The position numbers and the translations under genes are program-made. A model generated the notes under the pieces. It saw only the letters and a program-made list of their open reading frames with translations. It did not search any database and had not been told where the DNA came from. Below, piece by piece: positions 9,857 to 18,211 of a stretch of DNA of 64,000 bases; positions within the stretch are counted from its first letter, which is position 1, and each line of letters starts with the position of its first letter. The stretch is from Mycobacteriales bacterium (GTDB lineage: Bacteria > Actinomycetota > Actinomycetes > Mycobacteriales > QHCE01), in assembly GCA_013362805.1 (NCBI GenBank), contig JABFVL010000032.1, positions 1-64,000 of the forward strand, written 5' to 3'.

Positions 9857-11359
9857 ATGCCTGACCGAAATCGACATCGGGATACGCCCGAACGCACCAG
9901 ACACCGAGAACCGGTGCCCTCAGCTCGGCGGGAAGCTGAACAACCAACCCGCCCCAGCAAGTTACGACACGACATGCGTCCATCCGAACGCATGTACCCC
10001 GATCTGGCGCCAGAGCGCACCCCCACCGGGACACATATGCTGCCAGCGCCCACCGAGCGGGCCGGTCGGGAACGACACCCCGATGGCCGCATTCGCTCGC
10101 GAGACACACGTCGCGACCCCCGCGACACGGGAGAATTCACTCTTCCCGACCCCGCTGCCACCCGTATGGTGCCAGTCGGCGAAATGCCTCCACCGGAAGC
10201 GCCGCGCCGCGAAACATTGAACGAGCGCGGCCCGCGCACACGCGAGAATAAGAAAACTTCAAAAAAACCAGTGCCTGCCCCTGACCGGATGTGGCCGCAC
10301 TTCCTCTGGGAAGCGCTGATGGCCGTGGCTGTTGGCGCCGCGGGTTGGACCGTCACTCGTGAAGTCGATGGCCTGCTCGGCGATCGTGGCTTTTGGCTGC
10401 TGGGCTCTTGTGTCTTGCTGCTCGCGCTTGGGTTCGGCCTATCTCTGCGGGCCGCCGCGCCCAACCTAGCTAGCTCCGGAATCGTGGCCGCCACACCTGG
10501 CGTGATGATGTGGCTTGTCGGTGAAAGAGGTATGAGCTGGCCGCAAGCTATCGCCGTAGTGGTGGGCATCGCCGCGGGGCTCGGAGTTGTTGTTGGACTC
10601 ATTGTGGCGATTTTCTGGGTTCCAACCTGGGCCGTGACTCTGGCAGCCGCCGTATTGTGTGTGGCGGCTGGAGCCCATGCGACGAGTTTGTCCGAACGCG
10701 CTCACATTGATCCGCCCAGCGTTGAAACCGTCGAGCGGTACGGGCCACCGTTGTTCGTCACTGCCGCCGTTGTGTCGGTGGCTGGCGCGTTGTTGTGGCT
10801 GCTCGTGCGTGGCAGTCAACATTGGACGATGCGCCGCGCCGACAATTCCCGGCCAAGCGCGCGAGCGCTGCTGGCCGCGATGGCCGCGCTCGCCGTAAGC
10901 AGCGCTATGGCCGCTGGCGTCGGTGTCCTGTTCGGATTCCTTACCTATGCCGATGCCGAAGATGCCCACCAGGTCGTCGAGCTTGGGCCGGCGGGCATGA
11001 ACATCTTGGCGATAGCCGCCGTATTGCTGGGCGGCGTGAGCATCTTTGGTACGCGCGGCGGTGTTTTCGGCACGGTGCTGGCAGCGATGCTGTTAGTGCT
11101 GGCAATGCAGCCTCCTCTGTCCCGTGAAGCGCATCATCAGCTGTACTGGATCGCGGGAGCCATTTTCATTGGGCTGGTTGTCTCTCGGGTTATTGAGGCG
11201 GCAACGCCTCGAATGGAGCCCGAACCTGAACCGGTGTTGCCAAAGCCCCGACAGCCGCTGTTGCTGGAGGCTCCGCGTGCACGCGAAGATGTGCCAGCAC
11301 GGCAAGAACTGGAGTCGGACACAGAGCTGATCCGACCGAGGGAACGACAACTGTCCTAA
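9857..11359 (+). CDS. integral membrane protein with Arg/Pro-rich N-terminal tail
   Basis: The 500-residue product has a very hydrophilic first ~145 residues rich in Arg, Pro and Glu. A membrane domain follows with about nine hydrophobic helices between residues 150 and 450, then an acidic/proline-rich tail. AGGAAGG stands ahead of ATG 9857. By position (after folK and DUF3180) it resembles the alanine/arginine/proline-rich transmembrane protein I recall as Rv3604c; this is a synteny argument, not an alignment. No catalytic motif is visible. The tail could be a cytosolic scaffold or phosphorylation platform, but nothing here proves that. Confidence 0.8.
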   Translation: MPDRNRHRDTPERTRHREPVPSARREAEQPTRPSKLRHDMRPSERMYPDLAPERTPTGTHMLPAPTERAGRERHPDGRIRSRDTRRDPRDTGEFTLPDPAATRMVPVGEMPPPEAPRRETLNERGPRTRENKKTSKKPVPAPDRMWPHFLWEALMAVAVGAAGWTVTREVDGLLGDRGFWLLGSCVLLLALGFGLSLRAAAPNLASSGIVAATPGVMMWLVGERGMSWPQAIAVVVGIAAGLGVVVGLIVAIFWVPTWAVTLAAAVLCVAAGAHATSLSERAHIDPPSVETVERYGPPLFVTAAVVSVAGALLWLLVRGSQHWTMRRADNSRPSARALLAAMAALAVSSAMAAGVGVLFGFLTYADAEDAHQVVELGPAGMNILAIAAVLLGGVSIFGTRGGVFGTVLAAMLLVLAMQPPLSREAHHQLYWIAGAIFIGLVVSRVIEAATPRMEPEPEPVLPKPRQPLLLEAPRAREDVPARQELESDTELIRPRERQLS

Positions 11360-11400
11360 AGGTACGCCGTTAGTTCAACCTTGGCTCAACTGCGGCTACC

Positions 11401-13845
11401 ATGCGCGTTATGCGAAATGGCGTTGCCACGACACCCCGTTCTGACCAGGTGATTGAGCAGGCTTCACTCAAAAAAATGGGTGCGTTTAACAGCTGGTGGC
11501 GCTTTGCGCCCGGGCTGGCTGTGCTAGCGACAGCCGTAGTGGTGCTACTCGCCAGTGGCGTAGAGCCCGGGCCGATATTTCGGTTCGGGCTCTACTTTGT
11601 TTTCTTTATTGCCTTGCCCGGCACCCTGCTGTGGCGCGCCTTGGGCCCAACACTCACCCATCGGGTTGAGGAATATGCGGTGGGTGCTGCCTTGGGTTAT
11701 GCCATTGAGGCGCTGGCCCGGTTGGCCGCCTCGGCGCTGCACGATCCGAAACTGTCGATGATTGTGCCCGCCTTCATGGTTGCCATTACGGCCGCTGTTC
11801 CTCAATTGCGCCGATACTGGCGCTCTGAAGCGGCACCTTTGAGCGCGGGCCTGGCCTGGTCATATGCGTTGATAGGCATGCTGGTGCTCGGTTGGCTGTG
11901 GTTCAGCTATCTGCGAGTTCAGCCCATCACCTGGAGCGGGCAGGGCGGCCCAACAATCGACCTTTTGTATACATTGGCATACAGCGCCGAGGCGGCGCAG
12001 CGGTGGCCCGTCGAATTCCCATGGGTAGCCGGCGAACCATTGCACTATCACTGGTTTATCGGGCTACATCTCGGCGGAGCCCACACCGCCACGGGCATCG
12101 AGCTACCTGTTTTGCTCTTCCGTCTGTATCTCATTCCCATCGTGCTTGTGCTTATCGTCGCGACTGGCGCTGTCGCCACGCGGCTGTCTGGGCACCATTG
12201 GGTGGGCCCGCTTGCGGGCGGGCTAGCTTTCCTTTCTGGAGAGCTGGAACTTCTCACGCTGGACCGTGCTATCTCCGAATCTGATGCCTCAGTTGTCGAT
12301 TCCTTGCTCGGCCCCATGTTGTGGTGGAGCCCTAGCATGACGTACTCCATCGTCGTGTTGATGCCAGCAATGCTGTTGCTTATCGACGCGGTGCGGGATC
12401 GGATGCGGCTCACGGCGTGGATCGTGTTGGCACTTTCGGTGGCTGCGGCGACTGGAGCCAAGGGCACCGCTATACCCACGGTTGTGGCGGGATTGGGCTT
12501 CGTTGTGCTGGTGGGTGCGGTTGTTCGTCGCACTTTGCTTCGCCAAGCCGCTCTCGCATTGGGCCTGGCTAGCGTGGCCTATCTGCTCGCTGATTACTTC
12601 ATCTATGGGCAGCAGAAACATGGCATCGCTTTTGACCCGTTCGGCTATTCCGACAACACGGTTATTGGCAGCATCGTAAACGGGGCTGGGCCAGTGCGTC
12701 TTGGCCTGATCGCCGGTGGAGCTGTCGCGGCGTTGGGAGTGTTCGCGCATATGGCGCCGTGGCTGGGCGCTGTGTTGTTGGCGGGAAAATCCACCCGCGA
12801 TGATGCCGCCGCTTGGCTCACCGCTGGGTTCGCGCTGGTCGCTGTGGGCAGCATGGTGTTGCTGTATCACCCGGGCCAGAGCCAGCTTTCTTTCAGCCGA
12901 GGCTTGTTGCCCTTCCTGGCGGCCGCCGCCGCTTGGGGCGTGAGCACGAAAATGCGCACACGTGGCCAGATCTGGGTTATCGGTCACATCCCCGGTCTGC
13001 CTGGTCCAAGAAGCCCTCATTCGGTAAACAGGATTCGCCGTTGGCAACAGGTGCGTTCTGGTGGCGTTTTGGTGCTAGCGCTGGTTGCGGGTGTCGCGAT
13101 TGGGGCGGCGATTATGCGCTGGTACCCGGTGGGTGCGAGCGATAAAGCGACCCGATTCACCCGCTTTTTGGAGGTGGCCACCCCATTCGCGTTGGTGTTT
13201 GTGGGCGCGGTGGTCGTCGCGGGAGTTTACTTGATCGCGCGCACGGCTATGCCCAAAGTCGAAGTGGGGGCACTAGCGGTGCTGGTGCTGGTGATCGCGG
13301 GGGCTGGCGCTGTTCGGATCGGCGGGCAGGGACTGCATGCCGCCTATGCGGCGACAGGACGACACGTGATTGGTCCTTCGGGCACGGATCAGATGATGGA
13401 TTTTGATGTGGTCCGGGCGGCGCAGTGGCTTAAAGATAACTCGGCGGTCGACGATGTCGTGATGACAAACATCCACTGCGCGGGTAATACGCCTTATCGC
13501 TCCGGCGAGCGGTGCGACAATTTGTCGTTCTGGGTTTCGGCGTACAGCGAGCGGCGCACCCTGGTTGAGGGATGGGGCTATACAGCACGCAATGCCGAGA
13601 TGGCCGCGGCGGCCGGGAATCGAAACTATGGCAACTTGCTGCCGTTCTGGAACCCTGGACTGCTGGAGCGCAACGACGCGTTCTTGGCTAAACCCACGTT
13701 GTCTGAGGCGCAAGTGTTTCGGCACGACTATGGCGTCCGATGGATTCTAGTTACGGCCACCCATGGGCCTGTTTCGCCGAAGCTGGATCGCGTAGCTCAA
13801 GCCCGTTTCACGGCTGGGCCGGCAACGGTTTACGAGATTCGTTGA
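11401..13845 (+). CDS. large polytopic membrane protein, possibly GT-C-like
   Basis: The 814-residue protein has more than a dozen hydrophobic helices up to about residue 640, then a soluble C-terminal part of about 170 residues. The segment after the fifth helix (LLYTLAYSAEAAQRWP ... GEPLHYHWFIGLHLGG) has the aromatic, acidic-loop look of GT-C glycosyltransferases, and the C-terminal domain recalls their extracytoplasmic domains. No diagnostic DxD is obvious, so the assignment is tentative. ATG 11401 is used; ATG 11410 is equally possible and neither has a good ribosome-binding site. It is 41 bases downstream of the preceding membrane protein, so they may be co-transcribed. Confidence 0.8.
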   Translation: MRVMRNGVATTPRSDQVIEQASLKKMGAFNSWWRFAPGLAVLATAVVVLLASGVEPGPIFRFGLYFVFFIALPGTLLWRALGPTLTHRVEEYAVGAALGYAIEALARLAASALHDPKLSMIVPAFMVAITAAVPQLRRYWRSEAAPLSAGLAWSYALIGMLVLGWLWFSYLRVQPITWSGQGGPTIDLLYTLAYSAEAAQRWPVEFPWVAGEPLHYHWFIGLHLGGAHTATGIELPVLLFRLYLIPIVLVLIVATGAVATRLSGHHWVGPLAGGLAFLSGELELLTLDRAISESDASVVDSLLGPMLWWSPSMTYSIVVLMPAMLLLIDAVRDRMRLTAWIVLALSVAAATGAKGTAIPTVVAGLGFVVLVGAVVRRTLLRQAALALGLASVAYLLADYFIYGQQKHGIAFDPFGYSDNTVIGSIVNGAGPVRLGLIAGGAVAALGVFAHMAPWLGAVLLAGKSTRDDAAAWLTAGFALVAVGSMVLLYHPGQSQLSFSRGLLPFLAAAAAWGVSTKMRTRGQIWVIGHIPGLPGPRSPHSVNRIRRWQQVRSGGVLVLALVAGVAIGAAIMRWYPVGASDKATRFTRFLEVATPFALVFVGAVVVAGVYLIARTAMPKVEVGALAVLVLVIAGAGAVRIGGQGLHAAYAATGRHVIGPSGTDQMMDFDVVRAAQWLKDNSAVDDVVMTNIHCAGNTPYRSGERCDNLSFWVSAYSERRTLVEGWGYTARNAEMAAAAGNRNYGNLLPFWNPGLLERNDAFLAKPTLSEAQVFRHDYGVRWILVTATHGPVSPKLDRVAQARFTAGPATVYEIR

Positions 13846-14312
13846 GATGAGCTCAACGTCGGATCGTGAGGATCGACGTATCGGCTTGGCCGCGTGGGTG
13901 CGCTTCCGTCGGTCATCCGGCCGAGTTGTCCGTTTACCCACTCTGTGAGAAATGGCCCTCGCCTAACTGTGAATTCGGTGAAAGGCGGATATACCAGAGG
14001 GACGTGACCCAGTCCTTGTACGGGTTCGGCCGCCCCGGGCCAATCATGTGGTTGCGCGGCTCCGTTCGAGTTGGCGAGTCGGTGAAGCAGTCGAGCGGCC
14101 GCGTCCCTGCTGACGACACCGACGGACGTCGGGTCAGCTGTCCGCCTGAGCAGTTGAGTTGTCGGGTCCGTCGGGTTTTGGTCTTCAAATGTTGGATCCG
14201 AGGTCCACGGCTCGTCCGACCACGTATGAGGCAAGAACAATGACAATGTGTCAGTGTCTAGCGGTGGCGCGGATGATGCAGCCAACGGAGTTTCGGCGTC
14301 GACTTTTCTCAT
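13830..14312 (-). CDS. possible hypothetical protein, convergent with the membrane protein
   Basis: An open frame of 160 residues from ATG 14312 (194 from an upstream GTG at 14414) ends 16 bases inside the preceding plus-strand gene. Its composition is plausible for a protein (Trp, Asp, Pro and Thr-rich: HTWSDEPWTSDPTFED, DAAARLLHRLANSNG), but no ribosome-binding site or domain is recognised. Competing plus-strand frames of similar length overlap it. It is on the same strand as the two small accessory genes to its right. Treat as unproven; the 617 bases from 13846 to 14462 otherwise hold nothing I can name. Confidence 0.3.
   Translation of the reverse strand: MRKVDAETPLAASSAPPLDTDTLSLFLPHTWSDEPWTSDPTFEDQNPTDPTTQLLRRTADPTSVGVVSRDAAARLLHRLANSNGAAQPHDWPGAAEPVQGLGHVPLVYPPFTEFTVRRGPFLTEWVNGQLGRMTDGSAPTRPSRYVDPHDPTLSSSQRIS
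13840..13858. terminator. hairpin at the end of the 814-residue membrane protein gene
   Basis: A 7-bp stem CGTTGAG/CTCAACG with a 5-base loop overlaps the stop codon of the upstream gene. There is no U-run. A weak candidate terminator. Confidence 0.4.
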
Positions 14313-14462
14313 GCGATGTTTACCCCGGGCCGCAGGTGTTGATGGTTGGGGGTCAGCGCGGTGTCTACCGCGCCGTGATTGCGGTTCGGGAGTTCCGGCT
14401 CGATGTGTTCCCACAGGTCACCTCACGGTTTGGGGCTTTGCGGTTGCCATGTCGCGGAATCA

Positions 14463-14888
14463 CTAGCGACGAGGTTTGGGTGCTCCATTGGCAAAACCGT
14501 CGCCTGTTCCTTTGGTGTAAGCGGACACCACCAGGCTCTCCGCGTTGTCCAGTGCGGGGCGCACAATCTGGCGGGTGGCCCAGTCTGTTTTTGCAAGGTG
14601 GGCTTGCTTCCTGGCGATTGTGTCGAGGCTCTCGATTCCGGGGTTAGGTGCGGCGGCGAGACCTAGAAGCTGTCGCTCACTTGCGTCCCGCGCGGCGCCT
14701 AGCAGCATCTCTATGTCTGGAGTGACGAACGCGCCTCCCGCTGGCTGCCTTTCCATGACGTACCGAGGGTTCGGCGGGAGTGTTTGCTCGGTCCGGATGG
14801 GGAGGCCTTTTATGGGGTACGGGTCGACCAAAGGGCCAGCGAATATATCGCGCAGCTTTTTTAAGTTTCTTTCGATGAAATTTGCCAT
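14463..14888 (-). CDS. unrecognised small protein 1 of an accessory pair
   Basis: The 141-residue product starts at ATG 14888, 7 bases after AAGGAG. The N-terminus is basic-amphipathic (MANFIERNLKKLRDIFAG), followed by a proline-rich linker and a helical C-terminal half (LLGAARDASERQLLGLAA ... IARKQAHLAK). There is no signal peptide or transmembrane helix. Its upstream region shares an 18-bp identical block and a second conserved block, with the same 12-base spacing, with the gene at 15269-15946. The two proteins share the layout 'short basic start, proline-rich linker, Ala/Gln-rich helix' and a weak RQ-LG-AA pattern, which is not enough to call them homologs. No known family is recognised. 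Confidence 0.65.
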   Translation of the reverse strand: MANFIERNLKKLRDIFAGPLVDPYPIKGLPIRTEQTLPPNPRYVMERQPAGGAFVTPDIEMLLGAARDASERQLLGLAAAPNPGIESLDTIARKQAHLAKTDWATRQIVRPALDNAESLVVSAYTKGTGDGFANGAPKPRR

Positions 14889-14921
14889 GCCCTTACTCCT
14901 TGCTGGTACCGCACGTTCGGT

Positions 14922-14977
14922 GTTCACCATAAGCGAACGTTGCAAGGACGGAAAGGGTTTCTACTTTGGAAAATGCA
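14922..14977 (-). promoter_or_regulatory. shared promoter/operator element, copy A
   Basis: Read on the minus strand: a block close to TTTCCAAAGTAGAAACCC, then CTTT, 12 variable bases, and CGTTCGCTTATGGTGAAC (14922-14939), ending 33 bases before ATG 14888. The last block contains TATGGT, an acceptable -10, inside GTTC/GAAC half-sites. Alternatively GAAACC-N16-CGTT would suit an ECF sigma factor. In this copy only, ACGTTCG (14914-14920) and CGAACGT (14934-14940) form an extra inverted repeat. Confidence 0.6.
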
Positions 14978-15268
14978 GATCCCGCCCAAAATGCGATGAA
15001 GTGAGCGGCAAAACCGTAATAACCGATATAAACCATCATCGATTGCCGTGAATAAGCTCGCATGCCCAAGCCTCAGATATGTAGCCGCGGATATTGCTAC
15101 CCGAGATGCGAGCCTTGGCACACGGGCGCTCCTAAGGCACCAACGCAGCTAGGGCTTTTTTGAGCTCGCGCTGTCGACACGGCCCCCATCGGCCTAGCCA
15201 TCAGAATCGGGGCCTCATTCTCGGTAGCTTGGCCTGTGATCGCACGACCCGCGGCAGTCAAGAGCTTG
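14978..15268. other. spacer between the two accessory genes
   Basis: No convincing gene. A minus-strand frame (15097-15351) overlaps the 3' end of the next gene in another frame and has no ribosome-binding site. No hairpin or repeat stands out. Confidence 0.5.
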
Positions 15269-15946
15269 CTAATGTGACGGTTTTGGTCGCAAATAACTAG
15301 GGCCGTGTGTGGCGGGTGGAGTCGACATGCGGGCGCCGGCGTTGGCCGCACCCAGCAGACTGTTCAAGATATCTGCCCTGCGTTGCTGGCTCATGATCGC
15401 CGCCGTGCTTGCACTTCCTAAACCTTGAACGCCAAAACCTGATGCCGCCCCAAGGCTCTGCCTGCTCGCGAAGTCCTCGCGCATCTTGAGTTCGCTTAGC
15501 GAAGGTGTATAGCTGTAAGGGGCTGGGGCTTGGGGGAGTGTTGCGAATGCATCGGCAGCAATCCGAGCGAATTCGGCCTGTTCGGCTTCGGTCCAAGTCT
15601 CCGGCTCTGGTGTCGTTGTTTCGCTCGGTCCCGTGCGCATTCTGTGAAACGCGTCGGTCGTGAGTCGCGAATTGCGCCTTTGCTTATGTACGGCGGAGTG
15701 CCCGTCCGCATCTGGTGTTACCTCTGCGCCATTCTCAATTGGTTCGCCTCCGGGCGCCCATGACGGAGCTAGCTCTGGATTAAGTTGCTCGACCATTGGT
15801 GCTGGGCGCTGCGGGGTGATTGCCGGCAGGGGCGTGCCCATGGACGGTAAGTCCACCTCGAATCGGGCTGGTTGAGGCGCTGGCTTGGCAAACCGTTCGA
15901 CTAGGCGGGCTAAGAAACCCCTTCCGCGATGCCTATAGATAGCCAT
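15269..15946 (-). CDS. unrecognised small protein 2 of an accessory pair
   Basis: The 225-residue product starts at ATG 15946, 6 bases after AAGGAG. It begins with a basic stretch (MAIYRHRGRGFLARLVERF), continues with a long proline-rich low-complexity region, and has two short Ala-rich helical segments (TEAEQAEFARIAADAFATL and the region near RQSLGAASGFG and LLGAANAGARM). There is no signal peptide, membrane helix or catalytic motif. The leader carries the same 18-bp block as the gene at 14463-14888. It lies 171 bases downstream of an ABC exporter permease on the same strand, so export of, or control by, these proteins is conceivable, but only as inference. Confidence 0.65.
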   Translation of the reverse strand: MAIYRHRGRGFLARLVERFAKPAPQPARFEVDLPSMGTPLPAITPQRPAPMVEQLNPELAPSWAPGGEPIENGAEVTPDADGHSAVHKQRRNSRLTTDAFHRMRTGPSETTTPEPETWTEAEQAEFARIAADAFATLPQAPAPYSYTPSLSELKMREDFASRQSLGAASGFGVQGLGSASTAAIMSQQRRADILNSLLGAANAGARMSTPPATHGPSYLRPKPSH

Positions 15947-15977
15947 GACTTTCTCCTTGCCACGATCCCGAATTTCT

Positions 15978-16035
15978 GTTCACCATAAGCGAACGGGCGG
16001 GGAGTGAAAAGGGATTCCACTTTGGAAATGTGCAG
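15978..16035 (-). promoter_or_regulatory. shared promoter/operator element, copy B
   Basis: Same architecture as copy A: on the minus strand TTTCCAAAGTGGAATCCC, CTTT, 12 variable bases, then the identical CGTTCGCTTATGGTGAAC (15978-15995), 31 bases before ATG 15946. The 12-base gaps of the two copies differ in sequence while the flanks are conserved, which points to selection on protein-binding sites. Confidence 0.6.
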
Positions 16036-16117
16036 CTCATCGCTATTTTGTGTTGTTTGTTGGGTGATATCACGAAATAAGCGAAGTAAATTCTATGCAT
16101 TCACGGTGCCGCAGCAT

Positions 16118-17197
16118 TTAGACGTCGTCCCATCGGAAGACGCGAGAAGCGATGAACGTCATCAAAGCCGTGAAGCCCAGCAAGATCACCAGCGGCAGGA
16201 CAATCGCCGACGGGCGCTCTCCACGCACCATCACGTCCTGCATGCCCGTCACCAAATGTGTGAGCGGCAAAATGGTGGATACCGTCTGAAGCCACTCGGG
16301 TGCGTTATCGAGCGGGAAGAAAGAACCCGACAGAAACGCCATCGGCAAAATCACCAAGTTCGCGATAGCGCTCGCGGTTTCCTGGCTTTTAGCCCAAGAA
16401 CCGGCGACTAGCCCAATAGACATGAAGGCAAGCGAACCAGCCAGCACTAGCGGAAATGCCATCCACCAGTAATCAGTGAGAGTCAAACCAAAATAGGGAA
16501 GTAGCCCAACGCCGATGAACAGAGCGGTCTGCACAAGAGCGATCCCCATGGTGATGCCCACCCGAGACGCGATAATCGGTGTCGCGCCCACTGGCGCGAG
16601 CCGCAAACGCCGAAGGGTCTTTTTCTGCCGCCAGGTGACCAAAGTCAGCGCCGCGCCGAACGTCGCGCTCATCGAAATCGCCCAGCCCAGCAAGCCAGGC
16701 GTCATGTATTGAATAGTGCTGATCGACTCGTCTTCGACTTTTTCGCTGCTCAGGCTGTATTTGGGTTCCTGTCCGGTGGCTTTTTGGTTTTCGATGCCTA
16801 TGACCGACTGGACGATGCCTTGCACGGTGTTTGCTTTGACCGCATCCGCGGCTGAATAGTGGACGATGAGAGTGTCACCGCGTTGTTCGATCGCGGCGTC
16901 GTAGTCGCCTTTACGCACCTTTTCCAGCGCATCCGCTTTATCGGATGACTTGGTGATGTCTAGTACCTCGCGGGCGTCGGCGGATTGGCTCAAAATCGAC
17001 GCGTTACCTATTTGGAGCACGTCCGGCTTGGAGCCGCCCACGTCTTTGAAGATGCCACCAAAGAGAACGAGGAACATCAGTGGGAAAAGTAGCCCAAAGA
17101 ACAGCGCCGTTTTCTCTCGAACAAAACCAAGCATCGCGGCTCGGGACAAGCTGACGAACTTGGCCCAAGCGCCGCCGGTCGGGGTGGTCTGGTTCAT
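16118..17197 (-). CDS. ABC-2 type exporter permease
   Basis: The 359-residue protein has one N-terminal transmembrane helix (about 25-47), an extracytoplasmic domain of roughly 120 residues, then five helices, the layout of the ABC2_membrane_3 / drug-exporter group. It starts four bases inside the end of the ATPase gene (overlap 17194-17197), so the two make one transporter. The substrate is not evident; such pairs export drugs, lipids or peptides. Two small unknown genes lie downstream on the same strand but appear to have their own promoters. Confidence 0.9.
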   Translation of the reverse strand: MNQTTPTGGAWAKFVSLSRAAMLGFVREKTALFFGLLFPLMFLVLFGGIFKDVGGSKPDVLQIGNASILSQSADAREVLDITKSSDKADALEKVRKGDYDAAIEQRGDTLIVHYSAADAVKANTVQGIVQSVIGIENQKATGQEPKYSLSSEKVEDESISTIQYMTPGLLGWAISMSATFGAALTLVTWRQKKTLRRLRLAPVGATPIIASRVGITMGIALVQTALFIGVGLLPYFGLTLTDYWWMAFPLVLAGSLAFMSIGLVAGSWAKSQETASAIANLVILPMAFLSGSFFPLDNAPEWLQTVSTILPLTHLVTGMQDVMVRGERPSAIVLPLVILLGFTALMTFIASRVFRWDDV

Positions 17198-18090
17198 GCG
17201 CGGTATTCCCGTCCGGTGAGTTCAAGGAAAACGTCTTCTAGCGTGGCCCCTTTAACGCCGATCCCAGCAAGGGCGTGGTGTTCGGCGAGGATGGTGAGGA
17301 CCGGCGCTGGCTCGGCAGTGGTCAGCGTCACTGTCAGGCCGTCATCGGTGGTGTTTTCGATGCCTGGAAGTTCTAGATTTTCTGGCAATGTCCCATGCGG
17401 GAGGCTGATGTGGACGCGGGCATCTAGGTTGCGCACCAAGGTGGCGGGAGCGTCATTGGCGAGGATTTTTCCGTGGTCCATGATGGCGACCCGATCGCAG
17501 AGGAGCTCCGCCTCATCCATGTAATGGGTGGTCAGAATCACCGTGCGCCCTTGTTTGTTGATCGTACGCAGCAAATCCCACAAATTGCGTCGCGCTTGTG
17601 GATCTAGTGCTGCCGTCGGCTCGTCAAGGAACACTAGTTCTGGGTCGTGGATGAGCGAGCAGGCGAGTGAGAGACGTTGTGCTTGGCCGCCGGAGAGATC
17701 TTCGGTGCGGGTGCCCGCTTTGTCCGCGAGACCGACAAGTTCAAGCATCTCATCAGCGCGGCCTTTGCTGGTGCCGTAGAGCGAGCCCCAGGTTTGCAGC
17801 TGCTCACGCGCAGTGAGGCGCTCGAAGAAAGAGGTGGCCTGAAGCTGTACACCGATTCGAGGAAGGAGTGCTTTATTTCGGGGCCATGGGGTGAGCCCGA
17901 GGGTGTGGATGGTGCCTTTGTCTGGCTCGCGGAGGCCTTCGATAAGTTCCAGAGTGGTGGTTTTGCCCGCTCCGTTTGGTCCTAGTATGCCGAAGAATTC
18001 TCCTTCGGCGACTTCGAAACTGACATCATCAACGGCGCGGACACTTCCATACGATTTGTGTAGTTTGTGCACCGTGATTGTCGATGTCAT
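17194..18090 (-). CDS. ABC transporter ATP-binding protein
   Basis: A 298-residue ATPase with Walker A GPNGAGKTTT, signature LSGGQAQRLSLA, Walker B LVFLDEPTAALD and the switch histidine (TTHYMDE). A C-terminal extension of about 80 residues is typical of DrrA/CcmA-like exporter ATPases. ATG 18090 (MTSTITV) is preferred over GTG 18099; no strong ribosome-binding site precedes either, so translation may be leaderless. It is divergent from the coiled-coil gene at 18212. Confidence 0.93.
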   Translation of the reverse strand: MTSTITVHKLHKSYGSVRAVDDVSFEVAEGEFFGILGPNGAGKTTTLELIEGLREPDKGTIHTLGLTPWPRNKALLPRIGVQLQATSFFERLTAREQLQTWGSLYGTSKGRADEMLELVGLADKAGTRTEDLSGGQAQRLSLACSLIHDPELVFLDEPTAALDPQARRNLWDLLRTINKQGRTVILTTHYMDEAELLCDRVAIMDHGKILANDAPATLVRNLDARVHISLPHGTLPENLELPGIENTTDDGLTVTLTTAEPAPVLTILAEHHALAGIGVKGATLEDVFLELTGREYRA

Positions 18091-18211
18091 GCCATTCACA
18101 CTAATAGCGGGAGCGGGCGAACTAGCGTGAGGGCCGTTGTCAAGGGGCAGATTTGGCGATGTCCTAGACGTACTCTGCGTGAGAGCTATTTACTCGAGGG
18201 GAGGCACGCCA

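Noticed and set aside
14280-14460. Minus-strand fragment reading DLWEHIEPELP, like the start of an IS5-type transposase
   Set aside because: Only about 35 residues, stops on both sides, no terminal repeats; the resemblance is too short to call a remnant.
13866-14647. Plus-strand frames at 13866-14243 and 14159-14647
   Set aside because: Cys/Trp/Arg-rich translations typical of non-coding frames, no ribosome-binding sites.
15097-15351. 84-residue minus-strand frame overlapping the end of the second accessory gene
   Set aside because: Different frame, no ribosome-binding site, and it adds no conserved motif; not enough to call a gene or frameshifted tail.
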